This document shows, piece after piece, positions 1-7,741 of a DNA stretch of 64,000 nt. Under the pieces are notes generated by a model. It had not been told where the DNA came from. It ran no database searches and saw only the letters and a list, made by a program, of their open reading frames with translations. The first letter of the stretch is position 1, and the number at the start of each line of letters is the position of its first letter. A program made the translations under genes and the position numbers. The DNA is from Larkinella sp. C7 (GTDB lineage Bacteria > Bacteroidota > Bacteroidia > Cytophagales > Spirosomataceae): positions 682,001 to 746,000 of the forward strand of contig NZ_VBSL01000001.1 in the NCBI RefSeq assembly GCF_006149005.1. Direction: 5' to 3'.

Positions 1-133
1 TAGTTTTGAAGTGGCCGAACTCCTGCAGCCGCTTCCTCCACCCCCTCCTCCCCAACCCGTAAAACCGGCCAAGTCGACCAAATCGGAAAAAACCGGGAAA
101 TCTGCCAAAGCCAAATCGGTCCGTAAAAAATGA
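1..133 (+). CDS. C-terminal end of an unidentified protein (partial)
   Basis: An open frame enters from the left edge and stops with TGA at 131-133, overlapping the coaE start codon in an ATGA. The visible 43 residues run from SFEVAELLQP through six prolines into a lysine/serine/alanine-rich tail ending SVRKK. Such a tail is low-complexity and basic and carries no recognisable domain. In many Bacteroidota the gene before coaE belongs to the yajC/ybbR region, but nothing visible here proves that. The 4-base overlap suggests translational coupling to coaE. Confidence 0.6.
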   Translation, partial: SFEVAELLQPLPPPPPPQPVKPAKSTKSEKTGKSAKAKSVRKK

Positions 134-750
134 GTCAATCAGTGAAAAGACCCTTGTTAATTGGGGTTACGGGCGGAATTGGTTCCGGAAAAACCACGGT
201 TTGCCGCATCTTCGAAGCCCTCGGGATTCCCGTTTATTATGCCGATGAACGCGCCAAATGGCTGGTCGATCACGATGCCATTCTTAAATCGGACGTGACG
301 CGCCTGCTGGGATCGGAAGCGTATGACGAAGCCGGGCATTACAACCGGAGTTGGGTGGCCGCTCAGGTGTTTGCCAAACCCGATTTGCTGCTGCAACTCA
401 ACGTCCTGATTCATCCAAGGGTGTATGCCGATACCGAGCTTTGGGCGCGTGGTTATGCCGACAAACCGTATCTGATCAAGGAAGCGGCTTTGCTGCGGGC
501 TGCGGGTGAAGATGGCAATAACCTTGACAAATTGATTGTGGTACAGTCGCCGTTGGAGCTTCGTATTCACCGCATTCACCAGCGCGATCCGCACCGCTCC
601 GCGCAGGAAATCAAGAACATCATCAGCCGACAGATCAGCGATGAAGAGCGGGTTGAAATGGCCGATTACGTGGTCTACAACAACGAGACCCAACTGCTGA
701 TTCCCCAGGTTTTGCGGCTCCACGAAACCTTCTGCCAGACCGGTTTATAA
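130..750 (+). CDS. coaE: Dephospho-CoA kinase
   Basis: This enzyme phosphorylates the 3'-hydroxyl of dephospho-CoA with ATP, the last step of coenzyme A synthesis, in the cytoplasm. The 206-residue protein has the usual family length. The P-loop GGIGSGKT lies at residues 15-22. It is followed by the family segment FEALGIPVYYADERAK, where the acidic residues are expected to bind substrate and metal, and by a lid-like segment RIHQRDPHRSAQEI near residue 150. The ATG overlaps the stop of the upstream gene (ATGA), so the two are probably co-translated. No terminator-like hairpin with a T-run was seen directly after the stop. Confidence 0.95.
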   Translation: MSQSVKRPLLIGVTGGIGSGKTTVCRIFEALGIPVYYADERAKWLVDHDAILKSDVTRLLGSEAYDEAGHYNRSWVAAQVFAKPDLLLQLNVLIHPRVYADTELWARGYADKPYLIKEAALLRAAGEDGNNLDKLIVVQSPLELRIHRIHQRDPHRSAQEIKNIISRQISDEERVEMADYVVYNNETQLLIPQVLRLHETFCQTGL

Positions 751-1083
751 TCCGCCTTTTTTTATAAGATTATTTCCTCGCCTACTAGTTGTTTAAGTGC
801 CAGCGGCACATAATGTTACTAGCAAATCGGTATTTTAAGTACTCCAGGCGTGCCGATAGGTACGCAACTAAGCCATATCGCGTACCTCCGGCACGCCTGG
901 CGTACTCAGATACCCCGTTGCTATCGACATTCGACCCCTCCGGGGTCAATGATCTTATCGTTCATGTTAAATTTAATAGCCGCATCAGCCCAGCGGTTAT
1001 TTTGTTTACATCAATTAGTCCGTATTTCCTCGAAGCTATTTTGTAATTTGGCTGTACGAGATTACACTGGTGGATACATAACT
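751..1083. other. 333-bp intergenic region between coaE and the amidase
   Basis: I see no convincing gene here; an 85-codon open frame at 789-1046 has no family features. The only structured element is the palindrome at 844-900, listed separately. No good TAnnTTTG box was found in front of the amidase; short T-rich words such as the CTATTTTGTAATTTGG stretch near 1033-1050 are only partial matches. Confidence 0.5.
844..900. repeat. REP-like palindrome with 12+8 bp stem
   Basis: CCAGGCGTGCCG at 844-855 is perfectly complementary to CGGCACGCCTGG at 889-900. Inside it AGGTACGC at 858-865 pairs with GCGTACCT at 880-887, separated from the outer stem by a small AT/C internal bulge. The loop is 14 nt. 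There is no T-run, so this is more like a REP-type element than an intrinsic terminator. It resembles in style, but not in sequence, the palindromes near 5910, 32646 and 50672. Confidence 0.75.
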
Positions 1084-2736
1084 ATGAAAAAACGCTACTT
1101 TCTGGCCGCCTGCGCGTTCAGCTTTCTGGCGGGGGCTTTTGTTACCGACGACGATCCGGCCAAACCGCTCACGGCCGATCTAGTCGATGCCGCTTCCCGG
1201 GTGTTCGGCCTGACCTTCACGCAAACCGAGCGGGATTCGATGCTGGGAAACCTCAACAATTACCGCAGCAATTACGAAGCCCTCCGGAAAATTGACGTGA
1301 GTAACGACGTGGCTCCGGCGCTGTATTTCAATCCCTTACCCAACGGTTTTAAACTCCCGCAGGGAGCCGCATCGTTTAAAGCCAGCCCGGTTGGCAAAAC
1401 CGCCTTACCCGCCAACCGCGACGATCTCGCGTACTATTCCGTCGCTCAACTGGGCGAATTGCTCAGAACCCGTCAGATCAGTTCCGAAGAACTAACCAAG
1501 TTTTTCCTCGACCGGCTGAAAACCCACAACGCCAAACTCTTCTGCGTCGTTACGTTTACCGACGAACTGGCGCTGAAACAGGCCCGACAGGCCGATGCGG
1601 AAATCAAGGCGGGAAAATACCGGGGACCGCTGCACGGCATTCCCTACGGAGCCAAAGATTTATTCGCAAAAAAAGGCTACAAAACGACCTGGGGTTCAGT
1701 CCCGTACCAGAATCAGACGCTGGATTATGACGCCACGATTATCCAGCGGTTGGAAAAAGCCGGAGCGGTTTTGTGTGCCAAGCTGACGATGGGCGAACTG
1801 GCGATGGGCGACGTCTGGTTTGGTGGAAAAACCCGGAATCCGTGGGACCCGACCACCGGCTCCAGCGGTTCTTCTGCTGGTTCAGGCTCCAGCGTTTCGG
1901 CGGGGTTGTTGCCCTTTGCGATTGGCACCGAAACACTGGGGTCCATTGTGTCCCCGTCGAATGTCAACGGCGTAACCGGCCTTCGTCCCACCTACGGGCG
2001 CGTCAGTCGCTACGGCGCGATGGCGTTAAGCTGGTCGATGGATAAAATCGGGCCGATGTGCCGCTCCGTCGAAGATTGTGCGCTGGTTTTTAATGCCATT
2101 TACGGTCCCGATGGACACGATCCGACGGTGATCGCGGCACCGTTCCGGTATGCTCCGCTGGCTTCGTTGAAAGGTCTCAAAATCGGGTATCTGAAAAAAG
2201 CTTTCGACGCCGATTATCCCACCAAAGCCAACGACCAGGCCACGCTGGAAACACTCCGGAAACTTGGTGCGGAACTGGTCGCGTTTGAATTACCGGACAT
2301 TCCGGTGGGCAAAATGTCGCACATTCTGAGTGCCGAAGCGGCAGCTTCCTTTGATGAGCTGACCCGCTCGGGCAAGGATGATCAGTTGGTACGGCAGGTC
2401 AAAAATGCCTGGCCGAATTCTTTCCGTTCCGCCCGGTTTATTCCGGCGGTCGAATACATTCAGGCCAACCGCATTCGAACCAAACTCATCAACGAAATGG
2501 CGCAAACCATGAAGGGTTTCGACGTCTACATCACGCCCACCTACGGCAACGCCAACCTGACGCTGACCAACCTGACCGGCCATCCCTGCGTAGCCCTTCC
2601 CAACGGGTTCAATGCGAAGGGCTTACCCACGAGCATCACGTTCATGGGGCAGTTGTTTGAAGAAGGACGCTTGCTGGCGGTGGCCAAAGCCTATCAGGAC
2701 GCCACGGTTTTTCACAAAAAACACCCGGTTCTTTGA
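1084..2736 (+). CDS. Amidase-signature family amidase, exported
   Basis: A hydrolase of the amidase-signature (GatA-like) family, about 550 residues. The open frame extends upstream to 850, but ATGAAAAAACGC at 1084 is preferred because it begins a Lys/Arg-plus-hydrophobic signal sequence (residues 1-20). The Ser-Ser-Lys triad is visible: Lys191 in GIPYGAKD, cis-Ser263 in the Gly/Ser-rich TGSSGSSAG stretch, and nucleophile Ser287 in GTETLGSI. A roughly 110-residue N-terminal extension before the domain is typical of exported Bacteroidota members. The fold and chemistry are clear; the substrate is unknown. A role in tRNA-dependent amidation is unlikely because of the export signal and the lack of gatB/gatC. 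The gene is convergent with the sulfatase at 2745, with only 8 bp between them. Confidence 0.88.
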   Translation: MKKRYFLAACAFSFLAGAFVTDDDPAKPLTADLVDAASRVFGLTFTQTERDSMLGNLNNYRSNYEALRKIDVSNDVAPALYFNPLPNGFKLPQGAASFKASPVGKTALPANRDDLAYYSVAQLGELLRTRQISSEELTKFFLDRLKTHNAKLFCVVTFTDELALKQARQADAEIKAGKYRGPLHGIPYGAKDLFAKKGYKTTWGSVPYQNQTLDYDATIIQRLEKAGAVLCAKLTMGELAMGDVWFGGKTRNPWDPTTGSSGSSAGSGSSVSAGLLPFAIGTETLGSIVSPSNVNGVTGLRPTYGRVSRYGAMALSWSMDKIGPMCRSVEDCALVFNAIYGPDGHDPTVIAAPFRYAPLASLKGLKIGYLKKAFDADYPTKANDQATLETLRKLGAELVAFELPDIPVGKMSHILSAEAAASFDELTRSGKDDQLVRQVKNAWPNSFRSARFIPAVEYIQANRIRTKLINEMAQTMKGFDVYITPTYGNANLTLTNLTGHPCVALPNGFNAKGLPTSITFMGQLFEEGRLLAVAKAYQDATVFHKKHPVL

Positions 2737-2744
2737 ACCCCTAT

Positions 2745-4340
2745 CTACTCACCTTTGGCCTTGGTGAGTTCCGCGAACGGTATCACCCCGGCCCGTTGCG
2801 CCCAGGTGTCGTAGAGCGCGGCCATGGCTTTGACCCGCTGCGGTTCTTTCGCGCTCAAGTCCTGTAGCTCGGTCCGGTCGGTTTTCAGGTTGTAGAGTTC
2901 CCATCGATTGGACGGAAATTCCGACACCAGTTTCCAGTCGCCCTGCCGAACGGCCCGGTTGCCTTCGTGTTCGAAATAGAGCGCGTCGTGGCCTTTCCAG
3001 GTGGTTCCCCGAAATACCGGCACCAGACTCACGCCCTCCGCCGGGGTGATGGCGTTGCCTTTGTGCGTTTTCGGATACGTAGCTCCCGCCAGATCCAGGC
3101 AGGTCGTCATAACGTCGATGATGTGCGCAGGACGCTGGTCGATCTTGCCCGGTTTCACAATCGAGGGACCGTAGGCCACAAAGGGCGTGGCCGTTCCGCC
3201 TTCATACTCCCAATGTTTGTAGTGCCGAAAAGGCGTATTGCTCAGGTTCGCACCGCGTTTCCCGTAGGCCGTAAAGGACGTCGGGTCGCTCGACGGTTTT
3301 TTGCTGCTTTCATAAATCAATGGCAGAAAATTGCCGGTTCCGATGTTTTCGTGACTGGCGCCATTGTCCGACAAAAACAGAATCACCGTGTTCTGATCCT
3401 GCCCCATTTCTTTCAGTTTCTGCCGGATTCGGCCAATGTTCTGATCCATGCGGTCGATCATGGCCGCGTAAACCGCCATCTTGTCTTCCCAGTCTTTCTT
3501 TTCCGGTTCACTCAATGAATCCCAGGCCGGAATGGATGCATCACGGGGTGAGAGCGAACTATTCTTGGCCAGAATTCCCATTGCCTTCATGCGCTGAAAC
3601 CGTTCTCCCCGCAGTTTGTCCCACCCTTTTTGGTAAGCACCCCGGTATTTCGCAATGTCCTCGGGCAGGGCGTGCAAGGGCCAGTGGGGAGCCGTAAAGG
3701 CCATGTACAGAAAGAACGGCTGGTCTTTGGGCGTCTGACCGATGAACTCAATGGCATGATCGGCGAAGGCATTAGTCGCGTAATAGCCTTTTTCCGGCGT
3801 GTATTCCTGATCGTCCAGCGCGATGGTGAGCTTCTGGTTGGGGCGGTAGGGGTCCTTGCCAAAATAACTACTCGCCCCATCTATCAAGCCAAAATATCGG
3901 TCGAAACCGCGTTTGACGGGCCAGCCTTCCGGTTTGGTACCAACGTGCCATTTCCCGGCCATGTAGGTTTTATAGCCTGCCGGTTTTAACGCTTCCGCAA
4001 TCGTGACACAATGCTGGTTGAGATAGCCCTGGTAGGCAGGTTGCTGTCGGGTATTGACCATATCGCCCACACCAGCCTGGTGCTGGAACAGGCCCGTCAG
4101 CAGCGACGCCCGGGTTGGGCAGCAGCGCGACGCGTTGTAGAACTGCGGCATCCGAAGGCCGTTTTTCGCCATCTCGTTCAGATTGGGTGTCTGGATTTCA
4201 GACCCGTAGCAGCCAATGTCGGAATAGCCCATGTCGTCGGCCAGAATCAGGATAATGTTCGGTTTTTTCTCCGGCGGTTGCAGAGCAGGACAAAAAGCGA
4301 ACGTCAAAGCCAGAAAAGCCACTAAGAGTTTGAGTACCAT
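2745..4340 (-). CDS. Sulfatase (S1 family, arylsulfatase-like)
   Basis: A 531-residue sulfatase that should remove sulfate esters from a glycan or aryl sulfate in the periplasm. It has an N-terminal signal peptide (MVLKLLVAFLALTFAF), the metal-binding segment NIILILADDMGYSDIGCYG, and the formylglycine site CCPTRAS with Cys73 as the residue to be converted (CxPxR). The second metal-site region VILFLSDNGASHEN is also present. It is the last gene of locus 1, 59 bp after the other sulfatase, and probably acts on the same substrate. Activity depends on a maturase (FGE or anSME) not encoded in this window. The sulfated substrate cannot be deduced from sequence alone. Confidence 0.92.
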   Translation of the reverse strand: MVLKLLVAFLALTFAFCPALQPPEKKPNIILILADDMGYSDIGCYGSEIQTPNLNEMAKNGLRMPQFYNASRCCPTRASLLTGLFQHQAGVGDMVNTRQQPAYQGYLNQHCVTIAEALKPAGYKTYMAGKWHVGTKPEGWPVKRGFDRYFGLIDGASSYFGKDPYRPNQKLTIALDDQEYTPEKGYYATNAFADHAIEFIGQTPKDQPFFLYMAFTAPHWPLHALPEDIAKYRGAYQKGWDKLRGERFQRMKAMGILAKNSSLSPRDASIPAWDSLSEPEKKDWEDKMAVYAAMIDRMDQNIGRIRQKLKEMGQDQNTVILFLSDNGASHENIGTGNFLPLIYESSKKPSSDPTSFTAYGKRGANLSNTPFRHYKHWEYEGGTATPFVAYGPSIVKPGKIDQRPAHIIDVMTTCLDLAGATYPKTHKGNAITPAEGVSLVPVFRGTTWKGHDALYFEHEGNRAVRQGDWKLVSEFPSNRWELYNLKTDRTELQDLSAKEPQRVKAMAALYDTWAQRAGVIPFAELTKAKGE

Positions 4341-4399
4341 TTTTTAGGTTGTTAACATTTGTTTTCAAAGATTTTTACCGGTTTAAAGCCTGGTGGGCT

Positions 4400-5881
4400 T
4401 CATTTAAACACACCCGTATTGCCTTTTTCCCAAACCGGCATAATCTGTTTGATAATGTTTGGGTTCGCGTCGGCCACGTTGCGGTTTTCGTTCGGATCGT
4501 TGTTGTGATCATACAATTCCACGGTGGGCTCCTGCGCCCGGAAATACCGCGTAAGACGATAGCGATCCGTCCGAACGGTGATGCCCCGCTTGAAATAACT
4601 GTAGGCGACGTGCTCACCCCAGTCCGCCGATTTGCCTTTTTTCAGGAGACTGCTGAAGCTTTTTCCGTCGAGCGTGGCCGGTGCTTTTATCCCGCATAAC
4701 GCCATCAGGGTGGGGTATATATCAATCGAACTCAGGATTTCGTTCCGAACCGTGCCGGTTTTCATGCCGGGCGTTTTGACGATCAGCACACTGCGAACGG
4801 CTTGCTCGAAAATGGTATGTTTTCCCCACACCCGGTAATCGCCCAGGTGCCAGCCGTGATCGCTCCAGACCACCACAATCGTATTTTTATCCATTCCCAA
4901 CTGCTTCAGGGCTTCCAGCACCTTGCCCACCTGCGCATCCGTGTAACTCACGCTGGCGTAATAGGCATGACGCAATTTGCGGGCGTAGGCATCCGAAACC
5001 GGTTTTTCGAGCGAGGCCTGTTCGTCGCCCAGCGCATACTGATTGAACTCGGCACTCTCGTGCAAACTGGCCGGACTGACGTGCTCGGGAACCGTAGGCG
5101 ACGGCGTCAGCGCAATGTTCGCTTCGTCATACAGATCCCAGTATTTTTGGGGCGCGTTGAACGGCAGATGCGGTTTAAAAAAACCGATGCCCAGAAAAAA
5201 CGGTTGCTTTCTGCCCGCCAATTCCTTCAGTTTCGCCACCGCCAGATTAGCCGTCAATCCGTCGGGATAGTCTTCGTCAGCTACGTTAGCGGCTTCATAC
5301 GGTTTGACTTTCGATTGCCGGCCCTGCCGGTTTGAACCGTCGGCGTAGCCAAAAAACGCATTCCAGCCCGTTTTCCATTTTCCTGGATCGAACAGCATTT
5401 CGTCCCAGCTATGCGGCAACTCCAACTGACTGCTTTTCGGGTCGTTGTAGCCATAGACATAGCCATCAGGCGAGTGACTGATCTTGCCCATGCCGATGGT
5501 GTAGTAGCCATTCCGGCGCAACTGGTCGATGAACGTCTCAGGCTCCTCCGTCCTGGGTTTGCCGGACACCTGTTTTTCAATCGCTTCATTCGTAATATCC
5601 ACCGGATTACGCGGCAGCCGCCCGGTGAGCAAACTGTAGCGTGACGCCCCGCAAGTTGGCTGGGTGACGTACTGCCGCGTAAATAGCGCCGATTGCTGCG
5701 CCAGCCGATCCAGATTCGGGGAATGAACCACCGAATTGCCGTAGCATTTGAGATCAGGACGCAGGTCGTCGATGCAGATAAAAAGCACATTCGGACGCTG
5801 TGGCTGGCGTTCTCCGTTTCGGGTAAAAGCCAGCACGACCAACGCACCGAAGGCAAACGAGCAAAACAAAATCCATTTCAT
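4400..5881 (-). CDS. Sulfatase (iduronate-2-sulfatase-like)
   Basis: A 493-residue S1 sulfatase with an N-terminal membrane or signal segment (residues 3-20). The first metal-binding motif is NVLFICIDDLRPDLKCYG, and the formylglycine site is TCGASRYSLLTG with Cys77 (CxAxR type). The IDDLRPD form and the HGWHLGDYRVWGKHT segment are typical of iduronate-2-sulfatase-like members, which is family knowledge rather than proof of substrate. It lies between SusD and the second sulfatase on the minus strand, so the locus probably handles a glycan with more than one kind of sulfate linkage. A 200-bp palindromic intergenic region separates it from susD. Confidence 0.9.
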   Translation of the reverse strand: MKWILFCSFAFGALVVLAFTRNGERQPQRPNVLFICIDDLRPDLKCYGNSVVHSPNLDRLAQQSALFTRQYVTQPTCGASRYSLLTGRLPRNPVDITNEAIEKQVSGKPRTEEPETFIDQLRRNGYYTIGMGKISHSPDGYVYGYNDPKSSQLELPHSWDEMLFDPGKWKTGWNAFFGYADGSNRQGRQSKVKPYEAANVADEDYPDGLTANLAVAKLKELAGRKQPFFLGIGFFKPHLPFNAPQKYWDLYDEANIALTPSPTVPEHVSPASLHESAEFNQYALGDEQASLEKPVSDAYARKLRHAYYASVSYTDAQVGKVLEALKQLGMDKNTIVVVWSDHGWHLGDYRVWGKHTIFEQAVRSVLIVKTPGMKTGTVRNEILSSIDIYPTLMALCGIKAPATLDGKSFSSLLKKGKSADWGEHVAYSYFKRGITVRTDRYRLTRYFRAQEPTVELYDHNNDPNENRNVADANPNIIKQIMPVWEKGNTGVFK

Positions 5882-5909
5882 CCTGTATACGAATTACACC
5901 CGTTTTTTA

Positions 5910-6060
5910 CAGCCCACGGTTTTAACCGTGGGGCATGAAGGCAAAACAATCGAATGCATTGGAACCGTTTTAACGGTTTATTCAGGCCCCAAAGCCGTTC
6001 AAACGGTTCCCACTAAATTAGGGGTCGATTTTTTGGACCCACGGTTAAAACCGTGGGCTG
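5910..6060. repeat. Nested palindromes in the susD-sulfatase gap
   Basis: A 23-bp arm at 5910-5932 (CAGCCCACGG, TTTT, AACCGTGGG) is an exact reverse complement of 6038-6060. Each arm is itself palindromic (CCCACGG...CCGTGGG). Inside, GGAACCGTTTTAACGG at 5961-5976 pairs 15 of 16 with CCGTTCAAACGGTTCC at 5995-6010. The whole block can form one nested cruciform or two small hairpins plus an inner stem. It may be a transcript-processing or mRNA-stability element separating susD from the sulfatases. Confidence 0.8.
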
Positions 6061-6081
6061 CCCAAGGTCATTTTTCTTTCT

Positions 6082-7725
6082 TTAATAACCCGGATTCTGG
6101 GTAAACTCCCCCGGGTTCGTCACCCGGTCGATCTGGGTTTGCGGAATGGGCCGAACCAGGTGCATTTCCTTGATATTGGGGGCCGCATCGAGGTTGTATT
6201 TTTTGACCCGCGCCAGAAGCTGGCCGGTGCGTTTCAGATCATACCAGCGGTGCATTTCACCCGCCAGCTCGCGTCCCCGTTCGTCCAGCACAAAATCCAG
6301 GCTGAGGTCACTCGTGGTGATCTGCATCTCTTTTTCTTTGCCAGCCAGCGCAGCCCGGGTTCTCACCACGTTGAAATAAGCAGCCGCTTCGGTCAGTTTG
6401 TTCTGACGCCAGGCCGCTTCTCCGGCAATCAGGTACATTTCGGCGAGTCGAATCACGATAAAATCCCGACGGCCGTCGGTGGCGTTGATGCTCGTCCGCA
6501 GCGGATCGATGTATTTTTTGATCACCGGAAACCGCCGGCGCTGCCCTCCGCCAATCTCGTTGTTGGTGATCGTCGACGCGCCCACCCACGTATCCTTGAA
6601 GTCGATGTACCAGTAAGGAGCCGTAGTCTGGGCGGCATCCGGCACCGAATACGGGACGATTTTAATGGCCGTATCGCCCGGCATCACGGTTTTTCCGTTA
6701 ATTGTACCCCGGTTGTTGGCAAACCAGACGGTTTTGAACGAGCCTTCCCAACGGCTGTCTTTCGACGGATCAAACAGCTTGATCAGGTAATTGGTCGGCA
6801 TAAATCGCTGGTACGCCCGGCCGTTGGGCAAATCCCGGATGATGGTCGGATTCTGGGTATAATCGAATAAAAAGAACAAATGGCTTTCATTACCAGCCCC
6901 GTTCGTCAAGGGATCGGCGGTGTATTGCACCGACCAAACGACCTCCGCATTGGCATCATTATTAATATCCCAGAGGCTTGCATACGGCTTAATCATCTGA
7001 AAGTCATACGCTTTCGTCACCTGACTCGCCAGCCGCTCGGCCTCGGCCCAATTCCCCAGCGTCAGTTGAACACGGGCCAGAAGCGCTTCCGAAGCCGGTT
7101 TGGTTATCCGTCCGTACGCAGCGGCTTTGGCGGGCAGGTGTTCAATCGCGTATTGCAGATCCGGTACGATGCCCTGCTCATAAATCGTCTTTGCGGGCGT
7201 TTTTTTCGCCGTGGTCTGCACACCAATGGTTTCTTCCAGTGAAAAATGGACATCGCCGAACTGCTGAACCAAATGGAAATAATACAAGGCCCGTAGAAAA
7301 CGGGCCTCCCCGATGATGCGCGTCCGGTTGGCTTCCGTCACCCCCGCCACGCCCGGAGCGCGGTTGATGACGGCGTTGGCCTGATTGATCCCGACGTAAA
7401 AATTATCCCAAACCGCCCTAACAAACGCATTGGACCCCAGGAAGTTGGCGGAATAATTATTGATATCGGGATAATTGGTCACCCCACCAAAACCGTTGGT
7501 GAACATATCGGTGCCGGTGACGGTCAGAAAGAAGGCTTCTTCACGGCCGTAAAACCGACGCAGGGGCGTATAAACCGCTTTCAAGCCGTCTTCCAGCCCG
7601 CCGGGTGTTGCATAATAGCTATCGGCGGTGGCGAGCCCAACGGGCGTTTCTTCCAGAACGCTCTGGCAGGAAAAGAGACCGACCAACAGAAGGGTCAGGC
7701 TGAGGATAGAGTTGACGTTTTTCAT
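6082..7725 (-). CDS. SusD/RagB family outer-membrane lipoprotein
   Basis: A 547-residue SusD-like glycan-binding lipoprotein, the surface lid partner of the adjacent SusC. The signal peptide ends in the lipobox LFSC, with Cys20 as the likely lipidated residue, followed by QSVLEETP. The family segments are visible: an N-terminal TPR-like helical region (NRTRIIGEARFLRALYYF near residue 130) and the C-terminal RRDFIVIRLAEMYLIAGEA and LDERGRELAGEMHRWYDLKR segments. It starts 17 bp after the susC stop, so the two are co-transcribed. It is expected to bind the oligosaccharide imported by locus 1. Confidence 0.95.
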   Translation of the reverse strand: MKNVNSILSLTLLLVGLFSCQSVLEETPVGLATADSYYATPGGLEDGLKAVYTPLRRFYGREEAFFLTVTGTDMFTNGFGGVTNYPDINNYSANFLGSNAFVRAVWDNFYVGINQANAVINRAPGVAGVTEANRTRIIGEARFLRALYYFHLVQQFGDVHFSLEETIGVQTTAKKTPAKTIYEQGIVPDLQYAIEHLPAKAAAYGRITKPASEALLARVQLTLGNWAEAERLASQVTKAYDFQMIKPYASLWDINNDANAEVVWSVQYTADPLTNGAGNESHLFFLFDYTQNPTIIRDLPNGRAYQRFMPTNYLIKLFDPSKDSRWEGSFKTVWFANNRGTINGKTVMPGDTAIKIVPYSVPDAAQTTAPYWYIDFKDTWVGASTITNNEIGGGQRRRFPVIKKYIDPLRTSINATDGRRDFIVIRLAEMYLIAGEAAWRQNKLTEAAAYFNVVRTRAALAGKEKEMQITTSDLSLDFVLDERGRELAGEMHRWYDLKRTGQLLARVKKYNLDAAPNIKEMHLVRPIPQTQIDRVTNPGEFTQNPGY

Positions 7726-7741
7726 ATCTCGAACGGGTCGC

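Noticed and set aside
789-1046. 85-codon open frame before the amidase
   Set aside because: It crosses the palindrome at 844-900 and shows no family features.
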